Positions 18,352 to 28,116 of a stretch of DNA of 64,000 nucleotides are shown piece by piece. Below the pieces are notes generated by a model. That model saw only the letters and a program-made list of their open reading frames with translations, did not search any database and had not been told where the DNA came from. Position 1 is the first letter of the stretch. The number at the start of each line of letters is the position of its first letter. Made by a program: the position numbers and the translations under genes. Source of the stretch: Halobellus limi (GTDB lineage Archaea > Halobacteriota > Halobacteria > Halobacteriales > Haloferacaceae); contig NZ_CP031313.1 in NCBI RefSeq assembly GCF_004799685.1, forward strand, positions 62,001 through 126,000. The letters run 5' to 3'.

Positions 18352-19330
18352 CTAAGCGAGGACGACGCCCAGTCCGGCCGCATAGGCAATTCGGTCCAGT
18401 ACACGCCTGTCCTTTTCGATGCGGACGCCCGTGAGGAGCGGCGTCGAAAACGTGCCTGCGAACCCGACGAGATTGAGCACGGAGAACGCTGTCGCGGTGA
18501 CGCGCCTGTCGACGAGTTCGCGGACGTACGGGAACAGCAGGACCAGCCTCATCTGCGTGATGAACCCGACCACGACGAGAGTTGCGAGCAAAACCGTGAT
18601 GGGGTCGATGCCCGGCAACAAAGAGATGATGGGAGTGGTGACGAGTAAGAAACCGAGAACATTCGGATTGTAGCGCCCGCTGAGGAGGCGGTCGGAGAAA
18701 CTACCGCTGACTATGCGGGCCACGGCGCCGATGGCTGGAAAGACCGCTGCGAACAGCCCCCTTACGCGAGGTTGAACCCTGGGTGTCGACGAGGTACGTC
18801 GGCAACCAGTTGTTGAAAAAGCGGGTCAGAAAGAAGGCGACAAATGCCATCCCGGCGACGCCCTAGACCAGCGGGTTGCGGTGCACCCGCGTCAACTCGC
18901 GATCTAGGATGCGTCCGCACTGGCTCGTATCTCGAGGTCCCGTGTGTACAGCCAGAACCCGGCGCTCGTCGCTACCGCGAGACGCCGTAGGCCACGAAGC
19001 TTGCCTCCCAGCCGAGCGCGGACTCGAGCAGTGATTCGACGACGTGTACGGAGGGAATCTGCCGGGGATGGCCGTGGCGAGGAAGCCGATACCGGTTGCC
19101 TGCCGACTGGAAGGAAACGCCGCACCCCACAACGTTCATTTACGTGGTCCAGACCAGGACCGTCAGCATATCCTCGAGAAACCGGTCTGCGACGGGAACC
19201 CAGTAGGCGTCGTAGCCTGCTGCCCGTGCCGAGGAGCAATCCCGCTGGCATCGAAAACACCACCATCTTCAGCAAGTAGGCGCTGACGAGCGCGCTGGCG
19301 CCGGTATACCCGACTGCATTTTGGAGGCGG
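18352..19330 (-). pseudogene. Second MFS transporter relic
   Basis: The 3' half (18352-18723) reads ARIVSGSFSDRLLSG, then FLLVTTPIISLLPG and VTATAFSVLNLVGFAGTF, typical of MFS helices 8-11. Upstream, other frames give FFLTRFFNNWLPTYLVDTQG and, near 19210-19300, ASALVSAYLLKMVVFSMPAG. Several stops and frame changes (for example near 18725, 18860, 18940 and 19200) separate these pieces. It is dead; no intact sugar MFS remains in this block, leaving TRAP (42445-45485) as the only complete solute importer in the window. Confidence 0.75.
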
Positions 19331-19616
19331 TTACAGGGAGAATACTCGACGGAGCTATCTAGCATACGATGAGACTGATGACTGTGACCTAGAGAAGACG
19401 CGACTTTCCCCGCCCAGCGAAAGGACAGTTTCGTATCGTCGTCCATCTCCCCCTGGCATTTTCCGGCGTTAAGTTCCTCGTGGAAGGTGCGCTCAAGCAT
19501 ATCTGGAATATTAAGAGCTGCTGATAAGGAGACTTCTCCGTCCACCCCCGATACTGTCAAACACATTCAGTAATATTTTTATTTCTGATGAGAATCGATA
19601 CGGCTGGTACATATCT

Positions 19617-20633
19617 ATGGCCACTAATCTGTCCACGCTCGTGACGCGAGTCGCCGACCACTTGGTAGATCGAGATATGGAGAACGAGGACTGGAGGAAA
19701 GGCGTCGCTCTCAACGGACTGCTCTCGACCGAACGAGAGGAGTATATTCAGGAAGCACGACGTATCGTTAACCGAGCGATCGAGACACAGACGGACGAGG
19801 GGAAGTTCAACTATGACGATCCTAAACCTTGGATGTATGGAGAGGATCCGTATCGCGCCCAGTGTGAACCCGCAACGCTGGGCCACGGCGTCCTCGAGTT
19901 CTACGACCGGACCGGTGAAGATCGCTACCTTGAGGCCGCCCGGCGTCAGTACGAGTACCTCCGCGACGACGCCCAGCGAACCGAGGATGGCGGTATCGCC
20001 TACTCCACGGGCCCGGTCGGACTGTGGGTCGATTCAGTGTATATGATCTGCCCTTTCTTCGCTAGGTACGCGGACCTAACCGGTGACGAGGAGGCCTACG
20101 ACGAGGCGGTTACCCATATCGAGTCTCAGGTCCGCCACCTCCAGGACCCGCACACGGGCCTGTTCCGCCATGAATGGCGCGAGACGCCTAATACGTATCC
20201 CGAGAGTTCTCTCTGGGCCCGTGGCAACGGGTGGGCGCTCGCCGGAATCCTCGACACCTTACTGCTGATGCCCGACGACCACGATGGCTACGAAACGGTC
20301 GCGGGGGTCTTCCACGGTTTGGCCGAGGCGCTCCTCGAACGTCAGGAGGGCAACGGCTACTGGCACCACATTCTCGACTACCGCGAGTCGTCCCTCGAGA
20401 CTTCAGCGACACTCCAGTACTCCTACGCCTTCGCCCGCGGGAGCAAGGTAGGCCTCCTTGACGATGAGTACGCCGAGGCCGCAGAGCGGGCCTTCGAAGT
20501 TTGCAAAAACGTCGTCGACAAGGACGGGAAGGTTCGCCGCGTCGCGGTGCCGCCGGGCGGTCCGGACGCCCCGCTTGGAGTCACATCCTACGGGAACGGC
20601 TGGTTCCTGATGGCCGCAGACCAGCAGCGCTGA
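19617..20633 (+). CDS. Glycoside hydrolase family 88/105-type unsaturated glucuronyl hydrolase
   Basis: A 338-residue (alpha/alpha)6-barrel hydrolase. The catalytic Asp139 is in VGLWVDSVYM, His185 in LFRHEW and the signature LWARGNGWALAG spans 199-210; the C-terminal half has SSLETSATLQYSYAFARG. These agree with YteR-like GH105 enzymes that hydrolyse the delta-4,5-unsaturated uronic acid from oligosaccharides made by polysaccharide lyases of pectin, ulvan or similar polymers. No signal peptide is visible, so it should act in the cytoplasm on imported oligosaccharides. Start ATG 19617 follows an AT-rich upstream stretch. The 3' end is 26 bp from an IS6 copy. Confidence 0.9.
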   Translation: MATNLSTLVTRVADHLVDRDMENEDWRKGVALNGLLSTEREEYIQEARRIVNRAIETQTDEGKFNYDDPKPWMYGEDPYRAQCEPATLGHGVLEFYDRTGEDRYLEAARRQYEYLRDDAQRTEDGGIAYSTGPVGLWVDSVYMICPFFARYADLTGDEEAYDEAVTHIESQVRHLQDPHTGLFRHEWRETPNTYPESSLWARGNGWALAGILDTLLLMPDDHDGYETVAGVFHGLAEALLERQEGNGYWHHILDYRESSLETSATLQYSYAFARGSKVGLLDDEYAEAAERAFEVCKNVVDKDGKVRRVAVPPGGPDAPLGVTSYGNGWFLMAADQQR

Positions 20634-20659
20634 ACCGGTTTACTCAACGAACTCCTCGG

Positions 20660-21355
20660 GGCATTGTTCAGATTAGCTGATTGAAGCAGACGGCGAATGC
20701 TTGAAACCACGTTTCTGCTGTGTTGGGATCAACGTTTCTGAAGTGGTTCGCGAAGGCTTCGGTTCGGCGTTTCAGCTCTTTGAATACACGTCCGACGGCG
20801 TTGCAATTCTCGTGGGTAAGGTGTTGGAATCGGAGCGAGTGGCGATGGCAGGTCGCCTGCAGCCAGGGTGCACCATCGACCAGAAAGACGCGTCGTTAAC
20901 GAGATGTTTCTCACGGAGTTCCGTGAGGGATATCTCGGCCAGCGCTTGGGTGCTGGTCGGGAACAGACGCACGTGTAGCAGTCGGTTCGTGTCGGGATCG
21001 ACCGTGGCAAACAGCCAGTAGCGCTGATCATTTATGTGAAGTACGGTTTCATCACCCACGACGTAATTCGGATTACAACCCTCAGATGGCTGTAGATCGG
21101 CCTTCTGCAACCAGTTGTGTGCGGTGGATTGACAGCGCTCGACACCCAACCCATCGAGGACAGAGACGGTATCCAATAGCGAGAGGCCGGCCAAATGTAG
21201 TTGGATACCCACCTTCATCGCCGACTCGGGTGTCGCCTCTCGCTCCACAAACTCTACCTCCGGAAAGTCGCTACATTCTGTGAGGCGGCGTGTTTCTGGC
21301 ATAGGCACCAAGAAACTATGGCCGCCTCACTTTTCGGTCTTATCTGAACAGTGCC
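20660..21355 (-). mobile_element. IS6-type insertion sequence, copy A (disabled)
   Basis: A 696 bp element with ends GGCATTGTTCAGATTA and TTATCTGAACAGTGCC (imperfect inverted repeats). The minus-strand transposase starts at about 21302 (PETRRLTECSDFPEVEF) and reads the helix-turn-helix STAHNWLQKADLQP and the first DDE Asp in VVGDETV. A 1-nt deletion in the FLVDGAPWL region gives FWSMVHPGC, so the last third, including the final Glu of the triad, is out of frame. No matching 8 bp target duplication is seen. Copy F (33690) has the same deletion. Confidence 0.9.
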
Positions 21356-21922
21356 GATACGCCGACAGAGCAGCGCGTTGAAGCAGCATTCTTGTATCAC
21401 GCCGGCTTGTCGTATCGGCGCGTCGAGAGGGTGATCGGACGGTCGTATGAGGCCGTGCGCCAGTGGTATCACAAACTGGCGCACTTGTTCGATCCGGATC
21501 CCGGTCACCACTCGACGGTTCCAATCGCTGAAACGAAGCTGCACGTCGAAGAGACCGAGGTCTATGTCTGGGTAGCACTCGATGTGGGACGTTTGAGATC
21601 ATCCACATCGAAATCTCGCCCAGTCGATTTGACCTCGATGCGTTGCTTTTCATCAAGCAAGTGCTGAAGCGCTGTCGTGGCGATCTTGTTGTACTCGTGA
21701 ATCGCAGCCCGTGGTCCCATTGGCCGCTTGATGGGCTCTGTCTCTGTGAGTATATAGAGAAACGTGGGAGGGAACGGTCTCGCGTCGAAGCGTGGTTCAG
21801 CCTGCTGAAATACCGAACCTGGCTTTTCTACAATCGGTTCCGCCCACTATAGCTCCTGGCAATCAGTCGACCGCTGGGCCAAAGCTTTCGCAGCCTTCCA
21901 CAATGCCATCATCTACCTTTGA
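21356..21922 (+). mobile_element. Decayed second-type DDE transposase fragment
   Basis: Immediately after copy A, plus-strand frames read VEAAFLYHAGLSYRRVERV and SYEAVRQWYHKLAHLFDPD (helix-turn-helix), ETKLHVEETEVYVWVALD (first DDE Asp/Glu region), then in other frames VLKRCRGDLVVLVNRSPWS, SRVEAWFSLLKYRTWLFYN and RWAKAFAAFHNAI, ending at TGA 21920-21922. It is one haloarchaeal transposase broken by at least three frameshifts, different from the neighbouring IS6 copies in sequence. The 5' end is cut by copy A. Confidence 0.8.
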
Positions 21923-22042
21923 CACCCTCGACATAGACCTCCAGGATTTTCAACGTCAGTTTCATTTCGTCGATAATAATTGGTGAGCATTGATCGGGTG
22001 ATTATCTAAATAATATCTTATATAATGAATAGTTGTCTGCTA

Positions 22043-22540
22043 CTAATTATTTGATTCGAATTCTCCCTTTTCCATTAAGGTGTTGAAGGTATAATCCCCT
22101 ACTGGGTTCCCTCCAATCTTGTACCGTGTAACTACAAATTTTGAATTTGTTCGATTAATTCCCTCTATATCCTGGAAATCATTCACAAGCTGTTCAATCG
22201 AATCCCTATTAGGAAGATGCGAAATCACCACGAAATCTATCTCACCCATTATAAAATATACCTGGTTTACTCCCTCAATGTTAGATAATTTTTCTCCGAT
22301 AGTCTCCTGATATCCCTCAGAAAAATCGGCCATAACATCCGTAATGACAGTTATTGATAACCCCAGCTTGTCGAGTTCAACGGAAAATGTATCATCGTTA
22401 ATTACACCATTTTCTTCCATCCGGTTTAGTCGATAATGAATTGTGGACGATGGGATTTGGGTGTCTTCCGAGATCTTTTCGATGTTTTTTGTTCCTAGCC
22501 GTTCGATCGATAACAGAATTTTGAGGTCACGATCGTCCAT
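22043..22540 (-). CDS. Lrp/AsnC-family transcriptional regulator
   Basis: A 165-residue regulator with an N-terminal winged helix-turn-helix (DDRDLKILLSIERLG, then IPSSTIHYRLNRMEENGVI around 28-47) and a C-terminal ligand-sensing domain (VYFIMGEIDFVVISHLP). The ATG at 22538-22540 begins the family start DDRDLKILL; the open frame upstream runs into the IS6 copy B. The gene is AT-rich compared with blocks 1 and 3, suggesting a different origin. Lrp-type proteins bind amino acids or other small carboxylates and regulate neighbouring genes; nearby targets might be the thioesterase at 23339 or the CoA ligase at 25363. Confidence 0.88.
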   Translation of the reverse strand: MDDRDLKILLSIERLGTKNIEKISEDTQIPSSTIHYRLNRMEENGVINDDTFSVELDKLGLSITVITDVMADFSEGYQETIGEKLSNIEGVNQVYFIMGEIDFVVISHLPNRDSIEQLVNDFQDIEGINRTNSKFVVTRYKIGGNPVGDYTFNTLMEKGEFESNN

Positions 22541-22587
22541 ACATAATATTCCTCTCACTAGGTAAAAAAACTCGGTACTTCCTATGG

Positions 22588-23282
22588 GGCAGTGTTTAGT
22601 TTGGAGCATTGAACCAGATAGCGAATGCTTGGAGCCACCTTTCAGCTATTTCAGTCTGTACGTGGCTGAAACAGCGTGAGATCGAAAAAGTGAGGTGTTT
22701 GAGTTCTCGGAAGATTTGCTCGATGGCAATTCCGATTTCCAGTCCGTTCAGTTTGAAATCGGAGCGAAGTTCTGGTCAGCGCAGTTTGGAGGTGTTGAGC
22801 GCCATCGACGAAAAATACAGCAGATTCGACATCCTGTTTCTGACGAAGTTCTCGTAGAAACATTTTGGTTACTGCGGTCGTTGTCGTCGAAAATAATCGG
22901 AGATGCAGCAAATTGTTTGTGTCGGGATCGGCGGCAGCGTACAGCCGGAATTGCTGATCGTTGATTCGAATCACAGTTCCGTCTACGGCAACATAATTCG
23001 GGCTTCGACCCTCTGTGGGCTGTAAATCGGCCTTCTGGACCCAATCGTGGATGGCTTTACGAGATCGATCGACACCCACCTCTTCGAGGATAGAGACGGT
23101 ATTCGACAGCGACAGCCCTAACTGCAGTTGAATACCGAGTTTCATCGCACGCTCGGGTGTCCGCTGTCGCTCCACAAAATCCAAATCAATCCAGTCCGTG
23201 CATCCACTGAGGCGGCTGATTTCTGGCATAGACCACCAAGAAATCACACCGCCTCACTCTTCATCCGTAACTAAACACGACC
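22588..23282 (-). mobile_element. IS6-type insertion sequence, copy B (second subfamily, disabled)
   Basis: A 695 bp element with ends GGCAGTGTTTAGT and ACTAAACACGACC. Minus-strand transposase PEISRLSGCTDWIDLDF to HDWVQKADLQPTEGRSP and DGTVIRINDQQFRLYAAAD; the catalytic Asp region VDGAQHLQTALTR is present, but the frame shifts after ERTGNRN, so the last Glu (NAIERIF) is lost. It lies 48 bp upstream of the Lrp start, so it may separate this gene from its native promoter. Same subfamily as copies E and H. Confidence 0.9.
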
Positions 23283-23338
23283 GCCAATCCCACCCAAATA
23301 TTTACGTCTTGGCTCTTGTATATTTAGCTGAAGAAATT

Positions 23339-23755
23339 ATGACTAACGACATCAAGCCCGGAATAGAACACACTTTCACATACACAGTACCAGAGTCGAA
23401 AATGATTCCCGAGATCTTCCCAGAATCTGATTACTTTCAGGAGATGCCGGATGTTCTTGCATCAGGTTATTATGTGGCACTAGTTGAGTGGGCATGCATC
23501 GAAATGCTGGAACCTTATCTAGACTGGCCTGAAGAGCAGACAGTTGGAACACACTTTGACCTGAGTCACGAAGCACCGACGCCCTCTGGGACCACCATTA
23601 CAATCGATGTCGAAATAACCGATGTTGAGGGACGACAACTCACGATCGACGTAGATGCCAAAGATGAGGTCGAACGAATTGGCCAAGGTACGCACAAGAG
23701 GTATATTGTTGATCGAGAGCAGTTTGTCGATAGTATCTCTGATGATAAACTATAG
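23339..23755 (+). CDS. FlK-like hot-dog thioesterase
   Basis: A 138-residue protein resembling fluoroacetyl-CoA thioesterase (FlK) and its family. Glu50 in VALVEWACIEML and His77 in LSHEAPTPSG match the catalytic Glu and His, and TVGTHFDLSH matches the core strand. The ATG at 23339 was chosen; 47 residues of upstream frame derive from IS6 copy B. Members hydrolyse small acyl-CoA esters, protecting the CoA pool or ending a pathway. It is AT-rich and stands alone between IS copies; with the CoA ligase at 25363 it may belong to a small acyl-CoA module, which is inference. Confidence 0.8.
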   Translation: MTNDIKPGIEHTFTYTVPESKMIPEIFPESDYFQEMPDVLASGYYVALVEWACIEMLEPYLDWPEEQTVGTHFDLSHEAPTPSGTTITIDVEITDVEGRQLTIDVDAKDEVERIGQGTHKRYIVDREQFVDSISDDKL

Positions 23756-24521
23756 CATCTAGCCCGGACCAGACTTCTCAGCATCCTCATACTAAAAGCC
23801 ACGCCGATACGCTTTCCGAGCATATTGAGACTGATCTAACCGCCAGCGTAGTTCCCTTGTCAACTTCGTCTTCTCCCAAAGTGAAGGGTAAGCAGGGAAT
23901 CTGTAGACGATGACTGGATCCAGATAGTATCGTCTTCAAGGTAAGGTAGGAGTGACCGATCCCACGGATTCCATCTTCAGATTTCTGGATAATAGTTTCG
24001 TCAAATCTATTTTATGACCAGTAGGCCGCATCGTGTTTGTAGATTTTCTTCAGGCAGCCTAGTGGATTGCTCGTCATCTTAATTGTTGTTGGTTAAATTG
24101 AGTACTTCTACTTTTGATCTGAAGACCTTCCAACTGCAACAACCTTCTACGGAAGTTTTTCGAGGTCTCGCAGCTGTAACAACAGCGTCTCGAACGCCTC
24201 AGACAAATGCTTGTCCTAAAAGATTGCAAGTGAGATCAACTTTGTGACGCTCCGCTCAAATGGATAATCTAAACTACCAATTCGGACATAATCTTACAAT
24301 ACTACTATTGTAATCCTGGAACTGAATCAACTCTATAGATGAAAAACCGTTATTTCTGTTTTATACTGTAATTATTATATCTTATACCCTAGAATTTGGA
24401 TTAGATCCAAATTTTGGTACACATACTCAGAACTTGTAGATATCAATCATATCCATTACATATTTGTGACCCTAATCTACCCAAGAGAGAGCAGTTCCCA
24501 GATTAACTGGTTTGGGTGAAG
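23756..24521. other. AT-rich spacer, no gene seen
   Basis: About 765 bp with no frame longer than about 60 residues that shows family motifs. AT-rich between 24240 and 24470, with runs such as TTATATCTTATACC near 24378. It probably represents decayed DNA between the FlK-like gene and IS copy C. Confidence 0.5.
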
Positions 24522-25217
24522 GGCACTGTTCAGATAAGATCGAAAAGTGAGGCGGTCGTAGTTCGTTGGTGTCTATGCAAGAACCCAACCGCCTCATCGG
24601 ATGTAGCGACTTTCCGGAATTAGCGTTTGTAAAACGCGAGGCGACACCCGAGCAGGCGATGAGGCTGGGTATCCAACTGCATTTGGCGGGATTATCGCTG
24701 GCGGATACCGTCTCAGTCCTCGCTGGCTTGGGTGTCGAACGGTGTCGCTCTACCGTTCACAACTGGATTCGCAAGGCTGATCTACAGCCCACAGAGGGTT
24801 ACGATCCGAATTACGTCGTGGGTGATGAGACCGTAATTCGCGTGAATGAACAACAGTACTGGCTGTTTGCTGCGGTTGATCCCGACACGGATCGCCTGCT
24901 ACACGTGCGCCTGTTCCCGACCAGAACCCAGGCGCTGACCGAGATGGTCCTCACAGTACTCCGCGAGAAACATCTCGTCGACGGCGCGATCTTTTTGGTC
25001 GATGGCGCACCCTGGCTTCAGGCGGCCTACTATGCCACTCGCTCCGATTCCAACATCTCTCCCACGGGAATCGGAATGCCGTTGAACGCGTCTTCAAAGA
25101 GCTCAGACGCCGAACTGAAGCCTTCGCCAACCACTTCAGACACGCTCGACCGAACACAGCAGAAACGTGGCTCCAAGCATTCGCCGTCTGTTTCAATCAG
25201 CTAATCTGAATAGTGCC
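24522..25217 (+). mobile_element. IS6-type insertion sequence, copy C (single frameshift)
   Basis: A 696 bp element with ends GGCACTGTTCAGATAA and TAATCTGAATAGTGCC. The plus-strand transposase (24575 on) is complete up to FLVDGAPWLQAA; a single-base loss near 25026-25032 then puts the rest (HGNRNAVERVFKELRRRTEA, ending NQLI) into another frame. It is the least damaged of the first-subfamily copies. TGAAG occurs just outside both ends, but no clean 8 bp target duplication is seen. Confidence 0.9.
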
Positions 25218-25316
25218 TGAAGTACAATCCCAAGTGTCCTTTTAAGAAAGCCGCGTAGTCAACAAAAATTAGACCGCAGGTCCTGCGTTATTCTTACATC
25301 CTCTACTTGACAAAAA

Positions 25317-25335
25317 GGCCGTGTTTAGTTTGGAG
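25317..25335 (+). repeat. Solo IS6 (second subfamily) terminal sequence
   Basis: GGCCGTGTTTAGTTTGGAG equals the left end of copies B and E (GTGTTTAGTTTGGAG), yet no transposase follows; the acyl-CoA ligase 3' end begins 28 bp later. It is a leftover of a deletion or recombination between two elements. Confidence 0.65.
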
Positions 25336-25362
25336 AGATCTGAAAATACTTCTTCCTAAAGT

Positions 25363-27054
25363 TCACGACCGGTCATTGTCCTCCTCCCACTCACTTAGCG
25401 TCCTTCTACGAACCTTGTCTGATGTGGTCCGGGGCAGCTTATCTATGAACTCAATTTCGCGAGGATATTCGTATGCAGCAAGTGTTTCCTTGACATATGA
25501 TTTGATGTCTGATTTGAGGCTAGTGCCAGGATCGGCACATTCTTTTAAGACTACAAACGCTTTCGGTATTTCTCCACGTTCTTCGTCAGGAACGCCGATA
25601 ACCCCTGCATCAGCTACTACATCATATTTGAGGAGGGTATCTTCAATTTCTTCAGGACCGATACGATAGCCGGCACTAATGATCAGGTCGTCCTTTCGTC
25701 CGAGGAACTGATATCGACCCTCCGCGTTTCGCCGTCCGATGTCGCCAGTTAGGAACCAACCGTTACTGAACGCGTTATCAGTCTTTTCTGGTTTATTTAG
25801 GTACTCTGTGAATAGCGTTGGATCGTCATCAGCAAGGGCAATTTCGCCTTCTGCCTCGCCCTCTAGAACTTCGTGTGTATCTGGATCAAGCAGCGCAATC
25901 TCGTGACCGGGAAGTGAAAACCCCATCCAGCCTGGTGTTGGTTCTATTAACGGAACATCGCCAATTATGAAATTGAATGTTTCCGAGAGGCCATACAGTT
26001 CATAAATTCGAGCATCGAATATGCTATCGGCCCAGGTCCGCACGGACGCACCAAGCGATTCGCCACCGCTTGGGATCACTCTGACTGAACTTATGTCGTA
26101 TTGTTCCCGAGGTGATTCAATTTGCATCATCATTCGCAAGGCGCTTGGGACGAAATAGGATATCGTGACATCGTACTGCTCAATGACGGAAAATGCCTCG
26201 TTAGCGTCGAACCCTTTTCCGTTTTCATAAGCAACAATCGACTGCCCAAAAAACAGCGCGGCGAACATCGCAGAGATAGATGCCCCCCAAGCCCATTCCG
26301 AGGGCGTCCAGATAACGTCATCCGAGTTGATCGTGCAGTCGTAATATGACGTAATAACGGAAGGAAGATGGCCGATGACACAACGATGTGGTTGGACGAT
26401 TCCTTTCGGGGGACCTGTCGTCCCACTGCTATACAATATCGTCATCGTATCCATAACATCAGTTTTGACCAGTTCGTATTCGTCCGAGTACCCATCGATG
26501 GCACTCCAGAAATTCGATTCAGTACTGTTTAGATCGGCATCCCCAACGACCAGTGTCTGTTCAATGGTATGATTTTCTCGAACAATGTCTCGATGATTGT
26601 CGATATTGGACTCGTCGACGATACATACTGACGCGGAACTATCGGACAATCTGTAGTCTAGCGCTTCTGGACCATAGAGTACACTTAGTGGTACTGAAAT
26701 AGCTCCTATTTTCCAGATCGCAAGGTGAGAAATAAGCGTCTCTATTTTCTGGGGTGTGTTTATTGCTATTCGATCGCCAGGCTTTACGCCCTGGTCTTCA
26801 AGGTAATTAGCGAGCTGGTTCGTGATCTGTTTGAGCTCTAGATACGTTAGTTCTCCTTCTCTTCCCGATGTATGATCTTCATACAAGACTGCGATCCGCT
26901 CATCATCGTCTCCCCACCGATCACATAGGTAATGGGCGGCGTTGAAGACTTCTGGGATTTCCCAATCAAAGGATTCCTGCAGGTGGGAATAGGAGTCCCA
27001 GTCTGTTTGATGTAACTCATTGTAAGGCTCCAGCCACTCGTAGGTTGACTGCAT
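25363..27054 (-). CDS. AMP-forming acyl-CoA synthetase/ligase
   Basis: A complete 563-residue ANL-superfamily enzyme. The P-loop LYSSGTTGPPKG is at 207-218, followed by TPSEWAWGAS, the adenine motif YGLSETF, the hinge-region TGDIGRR...FLGRKDDLI and the C-terminal catalytic Lys in TTSDKVRRRT. It activates a carboxylic acid to acyl-AMP and then to acyl-CoA. The AWA-containing substrate region is shared with the broken paralogue at 58323-59970, so both probably used related acids. Start ATG 27052-27054, with AT-rich promoter DNA upstream and IS6 copy D just beyond (27104). Substrate could be a medium-chain, aryl or arylalkanoic acid. Confidence 0.92.
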   Translation of the reverse strand: MQSTYEWLEPYNELHQTDWDSYSHLQESFDWEIPEVFNAAHYLCDRWGDDDERIAVLYEDHTSGREGELTYLELKQITNQLANYLEDQGVKPGDRIAINTPQKIETLISHLAIWKIGAISVPLSVLYGPEALDYRLSDSSASVCIVDESNIDNHRDIVRENHTIEQTLVVGDADLNSTESNFWSAIDGYSDEYELVKTDVMDTMTILYSSGTTGPPKGIVQPHRCVIGHLPSVITSYYDCTINSDDVIWTPSEWAWGASISAMFAALFFGQSIVAYENGKGFDANEAFSVIEQYDVTISYFVPSALRMMMQIESPREQYDISSVRVIPSGGESLGASVRTWADSIFDARIYELYGLSETFNFIIGDVPLIEPTPGWMGFSLPGHEIALLDPDTHEVLEGEAEGEIALADDDPTLFTEYLNKPEKTDNAFSNGWFLTGDIGRRNAEGRYQFLGRKDDLIISAGYRIGPEEIEDTLLKYDVVADAGVIGVPDEERGEIPKAFVVLKECADPGTSLKSDIKSYVKETLAAYEYPREIEFIDKLPRTTSDKVRRRTLSEWEEDNDRS

Positions 27055-27103
27055 AACAAGTAGTTATGATTCATTTTAAATAATAGTTACGCTCCCAAGG
27101 GGG

Positions 27104-27802
27104 GGACATTGTTCAGATTAGCTGATTGAAGCAGACGGCGAATGCTTGGAACCACGTTTCCGCTGTGTCCGGATCAGCGTGCCTGATGTGATTTGCAAAC
27201 GCCTCAGTTCGGCGTTTGAGTTCTTTGAAGACGCGCTCGACGGCATTCCGATTCCCGTGGGAGACGTGTTGGAATCGGAACCCGTGGCGGTGGCAGGCTT
27301 CTTGGAGTCACTGAGCGCCATCGACGAGAATCACAGCGTCTTCGACATCGTGTTTCTCGCGTAACTCACCGAGGAAAATCTCGGAAAGGCCAAGATTTTG
27401 TGCTGTTCCAAGCTTGACGTGGAGAAATTCGTTCCTGTCGGGATCGACCGCAGCGTACAGCCAGGACCGTTGGTCATCGATCTGGATCACGGTTTCGTCA
27501 ACCGCAACGAGATCCGGGCTTTTGCCTTCAATGGGCTGTAGGCCGGCCTTCCGCACCCAATTGTGACCGGTGGAGCGACATCGATCGACACCGAACCGTG
27601 CGAGTTCTGCGACGGTATTCGACAGCGACAGTCCCGCTAAATGGAGTCGAATACCCAGCTTCATCGCCCACTTCGGTGTCCCCCTCCCGCTCCACAAACT
27701 CTAATTCGAAGCACCTGCTACTTTGTTTGAGGCGGTCGATTTCTGGCATAGATCACTAGCAAATCGCACCGCCTCACCCTTCATCCTTATCTGAACAGTG
27801 CC
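27104..27802 (-). mobile_element. IS6-type insertion sequence, copy D (disabled)
   Basis: Roughly 699 bp with ends resembling GGACATTGTTCAGATTA and TTATCTGAACAGTGCC. Minus-strand transposase PEIDRLKQSSRCFELEFVE shifts frame near 27690, then reads WAMKLGIRLHLAGLSLSN, NWVRKAGLQPIEG and DETVIQIDDQRSWLYAAVD. The conserved VDGAQWLQE has TGG changed to TGA (27318-27320 region). Past that stop the frame continues to the normal end HADPDTAETWFQAF, so the copy carries one frameshift and one nonsense mutation. Confidence 0.9.
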
Positions 27803-27844
27803 CTGGCGGCACAGCGCTTTTGGGCGAGCGACGCCACTTGTTAA

Positions 27845-27887
27845 CGAAGCGGAAAGTGTGTTAGGCACATTTACTCTTTCCGCTTCG
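27845..27887. repeat. Perfect 12 bp stem with 19 nt loop
   Basis: CGAAGCGGAAAG (27845-27856) is followed after 19 nt by its exact complement CTTTCCGCTTCG (27876-27887). It lies between IS6 copy D and the short repeat at 27943. It could be a subterminal hairpin of an IS200/IS605-like fossil or a structural RNA terminator of D; no downstream gene on either strand clearly needs it. Confidence 0.6.
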
Positions 27888-27942
27888 CTTTCACATTCAG
27901 CGCGACGCTAGCCTGCCCCCGTCTCCGGATTCAATAGAGCAG

Positions 27943-27982
27943 ATTACTGTAAATTTACTGTACGCTACGGTTGACACCCTTT
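27943..27982 (+). repeat. Short dispersed repeat, copy 2
   Basis: TACTGTACGCTACGGTTGAC preceded by ATTACTGTAAATT; nearly identical to 10937-10974 over 38 bp. It lies 135 bp upstream of the LigM-like gene, in a stretch with no other feature. Confidence 0.65.
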
Positions 27983-28116
27983 CTGTTCCACTCCATAGAA
28001 TACGACTAGAGGTCATATATTGAGATCCAGATGTCAATTAATATCTCTCTATAAACATAATTAAAAAATAGAAAATTTTAAATTCTTCCTCTCGGGCTTA
28101 GTTACTACGGCAAACT

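Noticed and set aside
23756-24521. Possible non-coding RNA in the AT-rich spacer
   Set aside because: No stable stem-loop, conserved box or promoter-terminator pair could be made out by eye.
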